A stretch of 63,503 nt of DNA from an uncultured Gammaproteobacteria bacterium (GTDB lineage Bacteria; Pseudomonadota; Gammaproteobacteria; PS1; Pseudothioglobaceae), in contig CABXDP010000003.1 of NCBI GenBank assembly GCA_902511025.1, forward strand, positions 1 through 63,503, read 5' to 3'. Shown piece after piece: positions 17,575 through 26,799 of the stretch. The position numbers were made by a program, and so were the translations under genes. The number at the start of each line of letters is the position of its first letter. Within the stretch, counting starts at the first letter, position 1. The notes beneath the pieces are model-generated. The model saw nothing but the letters and a program-made list of their open reading frames with translations, did not search any database and was not told the origin of the DNA.

Positions 17575-18930
17575 TTATTTCTTTGTAGGTCGTTTCCACT
17601 TGTCAATGGTCGACTGTTTATTTCTACTCAGTGTGAGTTTATCATCTGGAGCATTTTGAGTAATGGTTGATCCCGCTCCAATGGTTGCATTTTTACCTAT
17701 GATGACTGGAGCAACTAATTGACTATTAGATCCAATAAAGGCGCCATCCTTAACTTCGGTTTGATGTTTATTTGAGCCGTCATAATTGCAAGTAATCACA
17801 CCTGCACCAATATTTACGTCAGCTCCAATATTGCTATCACCAATATAGCTCAGATGCGACACTTTAGAATTACTTTTAATTGTAGATTTTTTGACTTCAA
17901 CAAAGTTGCCAACCTTGGAGTGATCACCTATGGTTGTATCGGGTCGAATCCTGGCAAAGGGACCGATAGTTGTGCTCGACCCAATAATCGAATTTTCAAT
18001 TATGGAATTCGGCAAGATAGACGTATTATCACCGATTTTTGAGTCTTTTATAATGCAGTTAGGCGAAATCATAACATTTTTTCCTAAAACATTATCCCCC
18101 TCAAAGACAACATTAACATCTATAGTGCAATCATCTCCAAAGTTCAAATCACCTCGACAATCAAAACGCCTAGGATCCATAATAGTCAGGCCTGAGGACA
18201 TTAAATCTTCAGCCTGTCTCACTTGATAGGATCGTTCAGCTTGGGATAGCTGTTTTTTGTCATTTATACCCATGACCTCTGACGCGTTTTCGCATACAAA
18301 TGAGGTAATATTAACATTATCTTTGACAGCACTTTCAACAATATCGGTTAGATACAGCTCCCCTTGCACATTATTGGGCTTTAATTCATTCAAATACCTC
18401 TTTAATAGAGAGCCCTGAATCGCCATGATTCCAGTATTGATTTCTTTGACTTTTAACTCCGATTCACTAGCATCCTTTTGTTCGACAATAGATTGAATCA
18501 GTCCATTTGAGTCTCTGATTATTCTTCCGTATCCAAAAGGATCATTTAGTACAACGCTCAAAAGTGAAAATCCAGAAGGGCGAGCTTTGATGAGAAGTTC
18601 TTCTAATGTTTTGCTTTGAAGTAGCGGAACATCACCATAAAGTATTAGGCAGATCGAGTCATCATTAATGAATGGGATTGCCTGCTGAACAGCGTGACCA
18701 GTCCCCAGCTGTTTTTCTTGCAGTACCCAGTTAATTTTATTTTTCGGCATTGCTGCTTTGACAGCCTGAGAATTATGACCAACAATTACATTAATTGTTT
18801 CAACGTGATCGCTTGATGCATCTACAACGTGTTGAAGTAGACATTTATTGCCAACCTTGTGAAGTACCTTGGCAGTTTGAGATTTCATTCTTGTGCCTTG
18901 ACCAGCGGCTAATATAATGGCAGTGTTCAT
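17575..18930 (-). CDS. glmU: Bifunctional UDP-N-acetylglucosamine pyrophosphorylase / glucosamine-1-phosphate acetyltransferase GlmU
   Basis: This cytosolic enzyme makes UDP-GlcNAc for peptidoglycan and lipopolysaccharide. The uridyltransferase domain opens with ILAAGQGTRMKS and later has LYGDVPLL. The C-terminal left-handed beta-helix acetyltransferase domain has many hexapeptide repeats and the late blocks FVEVKKSTIKSNSKVSHLSY and NIGAGVITCNYDG. I start at the ATG at 18930 (451 residues). A TTG five codons upstream would also be in frame, but the ATG gives the family N-terminus. It heads the glmU-MFS-tauD run. Confidence 0.95.
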   Translation of the reverse strand: MNTAIILAAGQGTRMKSQTAKVLHKVGNKCLLQHVVDASSDHVETINVIVGHNSQAVKAAMPKNKINWVLQEKQLGTGHAVQQAIPFINDDSICLILYGDVPLLQSKTLEELLIKARPSGFSLLSVVLNDPFGYGRIIRDSNGLIQSIVEQKDASESELKVKEINTGIMAIQGSLLKRYLNELKPNNVQGELYLTDIVESAVKDNVNITSFVCENASEVMGINDKKQLSQAERSYQVRQAEDLMSSGLTIMDPRRFDCRGDLNFGDDCTIDVNVVFEGDNVLGKNVMISPNCIIKDSKIGDNTSILPNSIIENSIIGSSTTIGPFARIRPDTTIGDHSKVGNFVEVKKSTIKSNSKVSHLSYIGDSNIGADVNIGAGVITCNYDGSNKHQTEVKDGAFIGSNSQLVAPVIIGKNATIGAGSTITQNAPDDKLTLSRNKQSTIDKWKRPTKK

Positions 18931-19091
18931 CTTAATGCTTGGCAAAAATCTTTTTAAAAGGAATAATTATCGGGTTAATTTATTAATTTTTGTATAATGT
19001 TACCCTTTGTACCTTTTAATGGCCAAATTAAAAAAGATTTTGTAATGTGCCTGTCATATTTCAACTTTATGATTCTTCTCTAACTCTATCA

Positions 19092-19106
19092 AATGATTCA
19101 ATCATT
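19092..19106. promoter_or_regulatory. Perfect palindrome abutting the aquaporin start codon
   Basis: AATGATT (19092-19098) and AATCATT (19100-19106) are exact reverse complements around one C, ending 2 nt before the ATG at 19109. There is no visible Shine-Dalgarno sequence there. It could be an operator for a repressor such as ArsR or a small hairpin in the initiation region; both are inferences. Confidence 0.35.
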
Positions 19107-19108
19107 CA

Positions 19109-19777
19109 ATGTATAAGAAACTAACTGCTGAGTTACTCGGTACATTTATACTTGTGTTTGCAGGCACCGGAGCGATTATGATTAATGATATTGCTCAAGC
19201 CATCGGCCATGTAGGTATAGCGTTAACTTTTGGTTTTGTGATAGTAGCCTTGATTTATAGTTTCGCTCATGTTTCAGGTGCCCACTTCAACCCAGCAGTG
19301 ACTATAGCTTTTTGGTCAATGGGTGAATTTAATAAAAGAAATGTTATCCCCTATATCGCTGCACAAATAATTGGTGCAGTGCTGGCAAGCCTATGTCTTT
19401 TTTATCTCTTATTGGAAAATTTTTCTAACGTATCTGAGGTGAGCTATTTAGGCGCGACTATTCCTAGTGGTTCTGTATCACAATCTTTTGGTTTTGAATT
19501 TATTTTGACCTTTGTCTTGATGATTGTGATTTGTTCATCGGCTGTTCATGGAAAAGCTACAAAAGATTTTGCAGGTCTGGCAATTGGACTGACTGTTGGA
19601 CTTGAGTCAATGTTTGCAGGCCCAATCACTGGCGCTAGTATGAATCCAGCAAGAAGTATAGGTCCAGCCATTGTGAGTGGAAACCTTGAGTACCTATGGG
19701 TATATATTGTGGCAACTTGTCTAGGTGCTGTTCTGGCATCGATGGTTTTTTTAAGAGTCTTTAAATCAGACAATTAG
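19109..19777 (+). CDS. MIP/aquaporin family channel, likely arsenite-conducting (AqpS-like)
   Basis: A 222-residue six-span channel. The two NPA boxes are AHFNPAVT (N61) and SMNPARS (near residue 178), with the usual aquaporin AEL motif near the N-terminus (TAELLGTFILVFAGTGAI). The stop is 9 bp before an arsenate reductase gene, so the pair is almost surely one operon. In Sinorhizobium meliloti an aquaporin (AqpS) replaces the arsenite pump in the ars operon, letting arsenite formed by ArsC leave by diffusion; this pair has the same logic. Water or glycerol transport is the alternative. No arsR or acr3/arsB is nearby. Confidence 0.85.
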   Translation: MYKKLTAELLGTFILVFAGTGAIMINDIAQAIGHVGIALTFGFVIVALIYSFAHVSGAHFNPAVTIAFWSMGEFNKRNVIPYIAAQIIGAVLASLCLFYLLLENFSNVSEVSYLGATIPSGSVSQSFGFEFILTFVLMIVICSSAVHGKATKDFAGLAIGLTVGLESMFAGPITGASMNPARSIGPAIVSGNLEYLWVYIVATCLGAVLASMVFLRVFKSDN

Positions 19778-19786
19778 ATTAGTCAG

Positions 19787-20206
19787 ATGAGTAAAAAAGT
19801 TTTGGTTCTTTGCACAGGAAATAGCTGTCGAAGTATTATTGCAGAGGCGCTCATCAATCATACATTCAATGGTCAAATTGAAGCTCATTCTAGTGGTGTT
19901 TCTGCAAGTGGTAAAGTAAACCCTAAGGCAAAAAAAATATTAGAAGAAAATGAAATGTGGAAGAGTAGCTATTATTCTAAAGATATAGATTCCATTATTC
20001 ATATTCCTTTTGACTTAGTCATAACTGTTTGTGAAAATGCAAGTCAAACATGTCCGATTTTTCCTGGAAATATACCTGTCAAACATATAGGATTTGATGA
20101 TCCTGATGGTCAAGGATATGAATCTTTTAAACTTTGTTTTGAGGAAATAAAAGAAAATTTATTGCCATTTGTTCAAACTTGTCTTAGCAATTCAGCATCA
20201 AGCTAA
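19787..20206 (+). CDS. arsC: Arsenate reductase, low-molecular-weight phosphatase (thioredoxin-coupled) type
   Basis: A 139-residue protein with the phosphatase P-loop CTGNSCRS (C9 to R15, the CX5R motif) plus the redox cysteines C82 and C89 in VCENASQTCP. This is the three-cysteine arrangement of thioredoxin-coupled arsenate reductases such as S. aureus ArsC, not of plain tyrosine phosphatases. The Asp loop appears as GFDDPDG near residue 102. The enzyme would reduce arsenate to arsenite in the cytosol, with export through the adjoining channel. The downstream phosphate transporter is a likely arsenate entry route. Confidence 0.88.
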   Translation: MSKKVLVLCTGNSCRSIIAEALINHTFNGQIEAHSSGVSASGKVNPKAKKILEENEMWKSSYYSKDIDSIIHIPFDLVITVCENASQTCPIFPGNIPVKHIGFDDPDGQGYESFKLCFEEIKENLLPFVQTCLSNSASS

Positions 20207-20456
20207 TTATTGAAAAATATTCAACGCTTTTTTAAATTGAGTGAATTGGTTTAAGCCAATGGGATAAGGTTTTTTTTTACAGTTATAATAATTGTATTGA
20301 ATTCAATTAAACATACTAAGTCGATGAGACATTAAATCATAAAAGATTAAAAATTATTATTTATAATGTGCATTTTTCTGAGAGTTAAATTTCAGAAAGA
20401 GTTTGTGATTTTTTAAAATATTTTTAACCAATTACCCTAGGGAGAAGTTTAGAGAT
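20207..20456 (+). promoter_or_regulatory. Intergenic region with weak terminator-like hairpin, -10 box and leader inverted repeat
   Basis: ATTGG (20245-20249) and CCAAT (20256-20260) form a small hairpin followed 10 nt later by a T run (to 20278), a poor terminator for arsC. A TATAAT at 20362-20367 may be the -10 of the phosphate operon, though no good -35 is visible. Just after it, TTTCTGA (20375-20381) and TCAGAAA (20392-20398) form a perfect inverted repeat with a 10-nt loop. GGGAGAAG upstream of 20457 is the ribosome site. I see no PhoB-box-like repeat. Confidence 0.4.
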
Positions 20457-21137
20457 ATGAAAGGAAAAGACAATATAACAAGTTTATTTGGTAAGTCACC
20501 AATAAGTCCACTACAAAAGCACATGAAACAAGCGCACTCTTGCGTTAAGGAGTTTGGCGTGTTTGCTAAAGCTGCTAATTCTGAAGATTGGGAAAAAGCT
20601 AAACTATCTCATATTTCAATTGGCAAAAAAGAGCAAAAAGCAGATGTCCTGAAGAAAAAATTAAGAATGAATCTTCCCAGTACATTTATGATGCCTTTTT
20701 CTAGAAGGGACTTATTAGATGTGCTTCTAATTCAGGACTCAATCGCTAATATTACAAAGGATCTCGCAGGATTAATGATGTCTCGAAAGATGTCATTACC
20801 AAAAGAAATTGCTGAAGACTTTATAAATTTAGCTAATCTATGTATCAAAACTTCAGCTGCAGCATTGTTAGCCATTAATGAGTTAGATGAGCTCTTAGAA
20901 ACTGCATTTAGTTCTCGAGAACGCAAAATTGTTGACAAGATGATCAAGAGAGTTAATGAACTAGAGCATGAATCTGATGTTGCTCAAGAGTTAATTAGGA
21001 ATAAACTTTATCTGCTTGAGGCTTCTCTGCCACCTATTGATGTGATGTTTTACTATCGGGCCATTGAGTGGCTCGGGGAAACCGCAGATGCAGCTCAAAA
21101 AGTAGGATCGCGTTTCGAAGTTATGCTCACAAAATAG
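20457..21137 (+). CDS. PhoU-like (DUF47/TIGR00153 type) protein
   Basis: A 226-residue, mainly helical protein without membrane spans. Members of this PhoU-like family are encoded next to Pit phosphate transporters and are thought to modulate them; that is exactly the layout here, with pit starting 9 bp downstream. Visible family features are the N-terminal SLFGKSPISPLQKHM, the central MPFSRRDLLDVLLIQDSIAN and the C-terminal YYRAIEWLGETADAAQKVGSR. The length is normal for the family. The regulatory role comes from family context rather than from any catalytic motif. Confidence 0.88.
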   Translation: MKGKDNITSLFGKSPISPLQKHMKQAHSCVKEFGVFAKAANSEDWEKAKLSHISIGKKEQKADVLKKKLRMNLPSTFMMPFSRRDLLDVLLIQDSIANITKDLAGLMMSRKMSLPKEIAEDFINLANLCIKTSAAALLAINELDELLETAFSSRERKIVDKMIKRVNELEHESDVAQELIRNKLYLLEASLPPIDVMFYYRAIEWLGETADAAQKVGSRFEVMLTK

Positions 21138-21146
21138 GAGAACATA

Positions 21147-22427
21147 ATGGAAATCATCATACAAAATAGTGAAATTCTTATTATGCTCGCCATTGGATTT
21201 GGGCTTTTTATGGCATGGGGTATTGGTGCTAATGACGTAGCTAATGCTATGGGCACTTCGGTTGGCTCTGGTGCTATAACTTTTAGGCAGGCAGTGATTA
21301 TTGCTGTTATTTTTGAGTTTGCTGGCGCTGTTCTAGCTGGTGGTGAGGTGACCGCAACAGTTCGAAAAGGTATTCTTGATGCTGGTGCATTTTCATCCAA
21401 CCCAGAATTACTAGTATATGGAATGCTGGCGTCACTCTTGGCTGCTGCAACATGGCTTTTAATTGCATCATCACTCGGTTGGCCAGTATCTACGACACAT
21501 TCAATCGTTGGAGCAATTGTTGGTTTTGGAGCAGTTGGTGTAGGCATAGAGGCTGTGTCATGGAACAAAGTGTACGCCATTATTGCCAGTTGGGTAGTTT
21601 CACCCCTTATTGCAGGAACCATGGCTATTATTATATTTAAAAGCCTGCAGCGTCTTGTAATTGACACAGATCGACCACTTGAGAATGCAAAAAAATACTT
21701 GCCTTTTTATGTCTTTTTTGTTGGATTCGTCCTCTCTTTGGTAACCCTTTTAAAAGGCCTTAAACATGTTGATTCGTTGAAACACCTTGGTAAAGATTTA
21801 CCAACCAGCATGATGATTGCTACCTTAGTTGGAATATTGGCGTCTATTATCGCTGCAACCATTATTAAGCGTATTAAAACAAATCCTGAAGATGATAATG
21901 AGTTCTCCTATGCGAATATGGAGAAATTATTTGGTGGACTGATGGTGATTACGGCGTGTTCAATGGCTTTTGCTCATGGATCAAATGATGTTGCTAACGC
22001 TATTGGACCATTAGCTGCGGTCTACAGTATAGTTGAGTCCGGAGGACAAATTGTTTCAAAAAGTGCATTGCCTTCATGGATATTGTTAGTTGGTGGTGGG
22101 GGTATAGTATTTGGACTTGCAACCTTTGGTTTTAGAGTGATGAAAACTATTGGTAAAAATATCACTGAGCTTACTCCAAGTCGCGGTTTTTCTGCTGAAC
22201 TTGCAGCAGCAACCACCGTTGTTTTTGCTTCTTATACCGGTCTTCCAGTTTCAACTACTCAAGTACTTGTTGGTGCCGTTCTTGGAGTAGGTATTGCAAG
22301 GGGCGTAGCATCGCTAAACTTAAGAGTTGTAAATAGAATATTTCTTTCTTGGCTCATAACATTACCGGCTGGTGCAGTAATGTCGATTTTATTTTTCTTT
22401 ACCCTAAAAGGAATATTTAGTGCATAG
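21147..22427 (+). CDS. pit: Low-affinity inorganic phosphate transporter, Pit family
   Basis: A 426-residue inner-membrane carrier with two inverted PHO-4 halves. The duplicated signature appears as GIGANDVANAMGTSVGSGA near residue 27 and HGSNDVANAIGPLA near 278; each half also contains a PVSTT motif (GWPVSTTHS and GLPVSTTQV). About ten to eleven spans are predicted, with a long hydrophilic loop (KRIKTNPEDDNEFSYANMEK). Pit carriers import phosphate with protons, often as a metal-phosphate complex, and usually admit arsenate. Being 940 bp downstream of arsC is therefore meaningful. The start has a good GGAG ribosome site. Confidence 0.94.
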   Translation: MEIIIQNSEILIMLAIGFGLFMAWGIGANDVANAMGTSVGSGAITFRQAVIIAVIFEFAGAVLAGGEVTATVRKGILDAGAFSSNPELLVYGMLASLLAAATWLLIASSLGWPVSTTHSIVGAIVGFGAVGVGIEAVSWNKVYAIIASWVVSPLIAGTMAIIIFKSLQRLVIDTDRPLENAKKYLPFYVFFVGFVLSLVTLLKGLKHVDSLKHLGKDLPTSMMIATLVGILASIIAATIIKRIKTNPEDDNEFSYANMEKLFGGLMVITACSMAFAHGSNDVANAIGPLAAVYSIVESGGQIVSKSALPSWILLVGGGGIVFGLATFGFRVMKTIGKNITELTPSRGFSAELAAATTVVFASYTGLPVSTTQVLVGAVLGVGIARGVASLNLRVVNRIFLSWLITLPAGAVMSILFFFTLKGIFSA

Positions 22428-22465
22428 AGCGTATAATATGTAGACGTATTGATTAGGGTAAGATT

Positions 22466-22693
22466 ATGACATTGGAAGAGGTACAAGCAAAGCTAGAGCA
22501 AGGTATAGAAGGCTCTGAAGTTGTTATGGAGGGCGATGGTTGTAACTGCTCAGCAGTTATTGTCTCTCAAGCATTTGATGGCCTATCATTGCTTCAAAGA
22601 CAAAGGCTAGTTTTGGGCCTCGTTAAGGAAGAAATAAAGAGCGGAGAACTTCACGCTTTAAGTGTTAAAACATTTACCCCAGATGAGAGATAG
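22466..22693 (+). CDS. ibaG: BolA family protein IbaG
   Basis: A 75-residue BolA-fold protein. BolA proteins bind monothiol glutaredoxins through a [2Fe-2S] cluster and are linked to iron-sulfur trafficking and stress. The core GDGCNCSAVIVSQAFDGLSLLQRQRLV and the tail LHALSVKTFTP are characteristic; here I quote the core only to show the cysteine at residue 26 and the conserved RQRLV. It resembles IbaG (YrbA) more than BolA itself by its short length. It usually precedes murA, but here it is followed by rpmE. Confidence 0.85.
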   Translation: MTLEEVQAKLEQGIEGSEVVMEGDGCNCSAVIVSQAFDGLSLLQRQRLVLGLVKEEIKSGELHALSVKTFTPDER

Positions 22694-22701
22694 TATATAA
22701 T
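22673..22701 (+). promoter_or_regulatory. Predicted promoter of rpmE
   Basis: TTTACC (22673-22678) and TATAAT (22696-22701) are separated by exactly 17 bp. The -35 box lies within the last codons of ibaG and transcription would begin close to 22708, giving rpmE a short leader of its own. Confidence 0.6.
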
Positions 22702-22735
22702 TCACTTCTTTTTAGAAACTTGAAGATTTAAAGTT

Positions 22736-22948
22736 ATGCAAACAGATATTCACCCTTCATACGAAAATATTAAAGTTGTGTGCAGTTGCGGTAATTCATT
22801 TGAGACTCGCTCGACTTCAGGTAAAGACGAAATTCATCTTGATGTTTGTTCAAGTTGCCATCCTTTCTACACTGGAAAGCAAAAAATCATGGATACTGCA
22901 GGACGTGTTGAAAAGTTCAAATCACGTTACGGCGCTTTCAAACGTTAA
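22736..22948 (+). CDS. rpmE: 50S ribosomal protein L31, zinc-binding form
   Basis: A 70-residue ribosomal protein. The four zinc ligands are C16, C18, C38 and C41 (VVCSCGNSF and [10 protein letters not shown]), so this is the zinc-containing rpmE type and not the zinc-free paralogue used under zinc starvation. Length and the basic C-terminus ([11 protein letters not shown]) are as expected. It has its own predicted promoter and is closed by a strong terminator, so it is probably a single-gene unit. Confidence 0.97.
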   Translation: MQTDIHPSYENIKVVCSCGNSFETRSTSGKDEIHLDVCSSCHPFYTGKQKIMDTAGRVEKFKSRYGAFKR

Positions 22949-22968
22949 TTTCAAATTAAGACGCACTT

Positions 22969-22992
22969 AAAGCCACAAATGTGGCTTTTTTT
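22969..22992 (+). terminator. Intrinsic terminator of rpmE
   Basis: AAGCCAC (22970-22976) and GTGGCTT (22981-22987) form a hairpin with a 4-nt loop and a run of T to 22992. Confidence 0.9.
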
Positions 22993-23057
22993 GTGTCACA
23001 AGGAAACTAAAGAAAAGCCTTAAAATTGATATAATCAAATATTTTTGAGACAACAAA

Positions 23058-24098
23058 ATGGCATTCGACTACATTAATGCACTACTAAAAAAAGAAGTAA
23101 CCCGAACACCTATTTGGGTAATGAGGCAGGCAGGAAGATATTTGCCAGAATATAGGGCTACTCGAAAAAAAGCTGGAGATTTTTTGACGCTTTGTAAGTC
23201 AAGTGACTTGGCATGTGAAGTGACGCTTCAGCCCCTTGACCGTTTTGATTTGGATGCTGCTATTCTTTTTTCAGATATCTTAACTATTCCAGATGCAATG
23301 GGTCTTGGACTATATTTTGTTGAGGGTGAGGGCCCTAAGTTTACTCATCCACTGAACACACTTAAAGACATTGAGCAATTGCTAAAGCCAGATGTTTCTA
23401 AGGAGCTTTCTTATGTAAGTAACGCTGTCTCTGTTATAAAAAAAAATCTGAAGGGTAGAGTTCCGCTGATTGGTTTTACTGGAAGTCCATGGACACTCGC
23501 TACCTATATGGTTGAGGGGGGATCCAGTAAAACTTTTTCAAAAGTAAAAGCTTTGATGTATGAGAATCCGAAACATATGCATCAGCTTCTTGATGTCCTT
23601 GCTGATACCGTTATAGATTATCTCAATTCTCAAATAGAGGCTGGGGCTGACTCAGTTATGATTTTTGATACGTGGGGCGGTCTTTTGAATAAGGAGAGTT
23701 ATGAAAGCTTTTCGCTAAGATATATGTCAAAAATTGTTGATGGGATTAAGCGAGAATACGAAGGCAGAGTCATTCCAGTGACTCTTTTTACAAAAGGAGG
23801 CTCAGCTTGGCTAGAGCAAATAGCTGCGACTGGTTGTGATGCAGTTGGAATTGACTGGACCGTTGAGATAGGAGATGCGGAGAGACGAGTTGGAAGTCGG
23901 GTAGCATTGCAGGGTAATCTTGACCCATCGGTTCTCTATGCATCGTCAGAGGTTATTAAAACTGAGGCGCATAAAATTCTAGATCAGTTTAAAGGTTCAA
24001 CTGGACATGTATTCAATTTAGGCCATGGGATTACACCTGAGGTTAATCCAGAGAGCATGAAGGTCTTAGTCGATGCAGTGCATTCATATCCAAAATAA
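23058..24098 (+). CDS. hemE: Uroporphyrinogen decarboxylase
   Basis: A 346-residue cytosolic enzyme of heme synthesis that removes four acetate carboxyls from uroporphyrinogen III to give coproporphyrinogen III. The N-terminal signature [16 protein letters not shown] and the second signature [17 protein letters not shown] are intact, as is the catalytic aspartate in [14 protein letters not shown]. Length is typical. It follows the rpmE terminator and is preceded by a TATAAT at 23030-23035, so it probably starts a new unit; trpA follows 69 bp downstream. Confidence 0.97.
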   Translation: MAFDYINALLKKEVTRTPIWVMRQAGRYLPEYRATRKKAGDFLTLCKSSDLACEVTLQPLDRFDLDAAILFSDILTIPDAMGLGLYFVEGEGPKFTHPLNTLKDIEQLLKPDVSKELSYVSNAVSVIKKNLKGRVPLIGFTGSPWTLATYMVEGGSSKTFSKVKALMYENPKHMHQLLDVLADTVIDYLNSQIEAGADSVMIFDTWGGLLNKESYESFSLRYMSKIVDGIKREYEGRVIPVTLFTKGGSAWLEQIAATGCDAVGIDWTVEIGDAERRVGSRVALQGNLDPSVLYASSEVIKTEAHKILDQFKGSTGHVFNLGHGITPEVNPESMKVLVDAVHSYPK

Positions 24099-24167
24099 AA
24101 AATCAGTTAAATAGAGATTTAGTGTCACTATGTTAAAATTAATTTAAATAAAAAATAAAACAATACC

Positions 24168-24968
24168 ATGTCGCGAATCTTTAATATTTTCAAACAACTG
24201 GATGAAGCTAATCAAACTGCTTTTATTCCTTTCATCACTGCTGGGGATGGTGGCCTAGATAATTGTGAAGCGCTTGTTTTTACTCTTGCAGATAGCGGTG
24301 CTGATATTATTGAATTAGGCATGCCATTCTCTGACCCAATGGCTGATGGTCCGGTGATTGCCAAATCACATGAGAGAGCAGTAGCTGATGGTATAGATCT
24401 TCATGATGTTTTTGCAATCGTTGAAAGGTTCAGAGAACATAATCAAAGTACAGGTATTGTATTAATGGGTTATACCAATCCAATTGAAGTTTACGGATTT
24501 AAAGATTTTGCAGCCAGAGCTGATGAAGCTGGAGTTGACGGGATTCTAGTCGTTGACATGCCACCTGAAGAGGCCGCAGACCTTAAAAAAGAACTCGATA
24601 AATATCAGATTGATTTAATCTTTTTAGTTGCGCCAACAACAACAGATGCGCGTTTAGAACATATTTCAAAGATAGCGAGTGGATACATTTATTACGTTTC
24701 TCTGAAAGGGGTTACAGGTGCAGGTAATTTAGATGTTGACTCTGTCAACTTCCACTTAAAGAGAATGAGAAACTACATCCAAATCCCTGTTGGTGTTGGT
24801 TTTGGAATTAAAGATGCTCAAACAGCAAAGCAGGTTGGTGAAAATGCTGACGCTGTGATTGTTGGAAGTGCCCTGGTTTCAATCGTTGAGGAGCTCTCTT
24901 CTGACAGGGATAAAATGGTCACTAAGGTTGGGAATCTGGCTAAAGAGATCTCTAACGCAATAACTTAA
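24168..24968 (+). CDS. trpA: Tryptophan synthase alpha chain
   Basis: A 266-residue TIM-barrel protein that splits indole-3-glycerol phosphate to indole, which passes to TrpB. The catalytic glutamate lies in ADIIELGMPFSDPMADGPVI and the second acid in GVDGILVVDMPPEE; the phosphate-binding GVGFGIKDA is also clear. trpB is not upstream, where it would normally be, so alpha and beta chains are encoded apart in this organism. The downstream neighbour accD (12 bp) matches the widespread trpA-accD order. Confidence 0.96.
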   Translation: MSRIFNIFKQLDEANQTAFIPFITAGDGGLDNCEALVFTLADSGADIIELGMPFSDPMADGPVIAKSHERAVADGIDLHDVFAIVERFREHNQSTGIVLMGYTNPIEVYGFKDFAARADEAGVDGILVVDMPPEEAADLKKELDKYQIDLIFLVAPTTTDARLEHISKIASGYIYYVSLKGVTGAGNLDVDSVNFHLKRMRNYIQIPVGVGFGIKDAQTAKQVGENADAVIVGSALVSIVEELSSDRDKMVTKVGNLAKEISNAIT

Positions 24969-24980
24969 CTAAGGCAAAGT

Positions 24981-25826
24981 ATGAGTTGGTTAGAAAAAAT
25001 AATGCCATCAATTGGCAAGAATGCAAAAAAGAATATACCAGAGGGTCTCTGGAGTAAATGTCCTGAGTGCAATCGAGTTCTTTATCAGGAGGAGCTTCAG
25101 CGTCTACTCTATGTTTGCCCAAAGTGTAATCACCATCTAAGAATTTCAGCCAGAAAAAGACTGGAGAATTTTCTTGACATGGAAAATCAGATTGAGATAG
25201 CAGCTAATGTTCAATCAGCCGATCCTTTAAAGTTTAAGGATCAAAAAAAATACAAGGATCGTTATCAAGATGCCCAGAAATTTACTAAAGAAAAAGATGC
25301 TTTAGTTGTTAAAAGTGGTTTTTTGAAAGGAATGCCAGTTGTCACAGCGGCATTTGATTTTAATTTTATGGGCGGTTCAATGGGCTCAGTTGTTGGTGAA
25401 AAGTTTGTGAGGGCAGCTAATTCTGCTATCAAAAATAATCAGCCTTTTGTTTGCTTTTCTGCCAGCGGCGGGGCGCGTATGCAAGAAGGGCTATTTTCTT
25501 TGATGCAAATGTCTAAAACATCTCTTGCTGTGAAACTATTGGCCGATAAAAAAATTCCTTTTATTTCAGTTTTAACAGACCCTACCATGGGCGGCGTCTC
25601 AGCAAGTCTTGCTATGCTTGGAGATATCCAAATCGCTGAACCCAATGCAAGGATTGGTTTTGCTGGAGCAAGGGTTGTCGAGCAAACCGTTCGCGAGGAG
25701 CTTCCAGAAGGTTTTCAAAGGAGTGAGTTTTTACTCGAGAAGGGTGCTATTGATATGATTGTTCCCCGCCCAGAATTAAGAAACAAGATTTTTCAATTGC
25801 TATCAGCACTTCATTCCTCAACATAA
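24981..25826 (+). CDS. accD: Acetyl-CoA carboxylase carboxyltransferase beta subunit
   Basis: A 281-residue subunit of acetyl-CoA carboxylase, the first committed step of fatty acid synthesis; it pairs with AccA to move carboxyl from biotin to acetyl-CoA. The N-terminal zinc ribbon has C27, C30, C46 and C49. The carboxyltransferase core shows [26 protein letters not shown] and [13 protein letters not shown]. Length is slightly short but complete. It lies between trpA and ispH, all on one strand with small gaps. Confidence 0.97.
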   Translation: MSWLEKIMPSIGKNAKKNIPEGLWSKCPECNRVLYQEELQRLLYVCPKCNHHLRISARKRLENFLDMENQIEIAANVQSADPLKFKDQKKYKDRYQDAQKFTKEKDALVVKSGFLKGMPVVTAAFDFNFMGGSMGSVVGEKFVRAANSAIKNNQPFVCFSASGGARMQEGLFSLMQMSKTSLAVKLLADKKIPFISVLTDPTMGGVSASLAMLGDIQIAEPNARIGFAGARVVEQTVREELPEGFQRSEFLLEKGAIDMIVPRPELRNKIFQLLSALHSST

Positions 25827-25850
25827 TTTTTTAATATTAAGTATTAAACC

Positions 25851-26780
25851 TTGAAAATATATTTAGCTAATCCCAGGGGCTTTTGTGCTGGAGTTGACAG
25901 AGCTATAGAGATAGTTGAGCATGCCATTGAAAAGCATGGCTCACCTATATACGTAAGACATGAGGTCGTTCATAATAAATATGTTGTCAATAATCTGAAG
26001 AATAAAGGCGCTATCTTTGTTGATGAAATTTCTGAGGTTCCAGAAGGTTGTGTAGTAATCTATAGTGCTCATGGAGTATCGCAAGCAGTTCGAAAAGAAG
26101 CCAATGATATTTCAGCTATTATTTATGATGCAACTTGTCCACTGGTGACAAAGGTGCATAAAGAGGTAATTCGTCGCCAAAAAAACAATCATCAGGTGAT
26201 ACTTATCGGCCATGCTGGCCATCCAGAAGTTGAGGGAACTCTGGGCCAGTCTGATGAATCTAACAGCATCACTTTAGTTGAATCAGTTGGTGATATTGAT
26301 GGATTAAATTTTAACCAAGAAAGAGATATTTCTTACACTACCCAAACAACATTATCTGTTGATGACACATCAGAAGTTATTGAAGCATTGCAAGAGAAGT
26401 TTCCCAATATACAATCTCCAAAGAAGAGTGATATTTGTTATGCAACGCAAAACCGACAGGATTCAGTAAAAGAGGTCATAAAATATTCAGAAATTCTCAT
26501 AGTCATTGGTTCAAAAAACTCTTCAAACTCGAATCGCCTCAAAGAGATTGCCGATAATCAAGGCAAACCAGCTTATTTAATAGATAGCTCTGATGACATT
26601 GATGAGCAGTGGTTAGATAATATTAATTCGGTAGGAATAACTGCAGGTGCTTCGGCTCCAGAGATTTTGGTTCAGGAGGTAGTAAGTTTCTTGATGTCAC
26701 AGGGTGGTCATGAGATTATTGAGGTAGAGGGGGCAAAAGAAGATGTTAATTTTCCTGTGCCTGCATCATTAAAAAATTAA
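25851..26780 (+). CDS. ispH: 4-hydroxy-3-methylbut-2-enyl diphosphate reductase IspH
   Basis: A 309-residue iron-sulfur enzyme that forms IPP and DMAPP in the last step of the MEP pathway. The three cluster cysteines are visible: C12 in [13 protein letters not shown], one near 96 in [11 protein letters not shown], and one near 196 in ICYATQNRQ, the last with the conserved T-x-N-R-Q-type block. The start must be the TTG at 25851, since the family N-terminus [13 protein letters not shown] begins there and no in-frame ATG is closer. It is 24 bp after accD. Confidence 0.97.
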   Translation: MKIYLANPRGFCAGVDRAIEIVEHAIEKHGSPIYVRHEVVHNKYVVNNLKNKGAIFVDEISEVPEGCVVIYSAHGVSQAVRKEANDISAIIYDATCPLVTKVHKEVIRRQKNNHQVILIGHAGHPEVEGTLGQSDESNSITLVESVGDIDGLNFNQERDISYTTQTTLSVDDTSEVIEALQEKFPNIQSPKKSDICYATQNRQDSVKEVIKYSEILIVIGSKNSSNSNRLKEIADNQGKPAYLIDSSDDIDEQWLDNINSVGITAGASAPEILVQEVVSFLMSQGGHEIIEVEGAKEDVNFPVPASLKN

Positions 26781-26799
26781 TAAATATAGAATATAAATA

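Noticed and set aside
18931-18945. TTG start adding five codons to glmU
   Set aside because: No better ribosome site than the ATG and the family N-terminus begins at the ATG.
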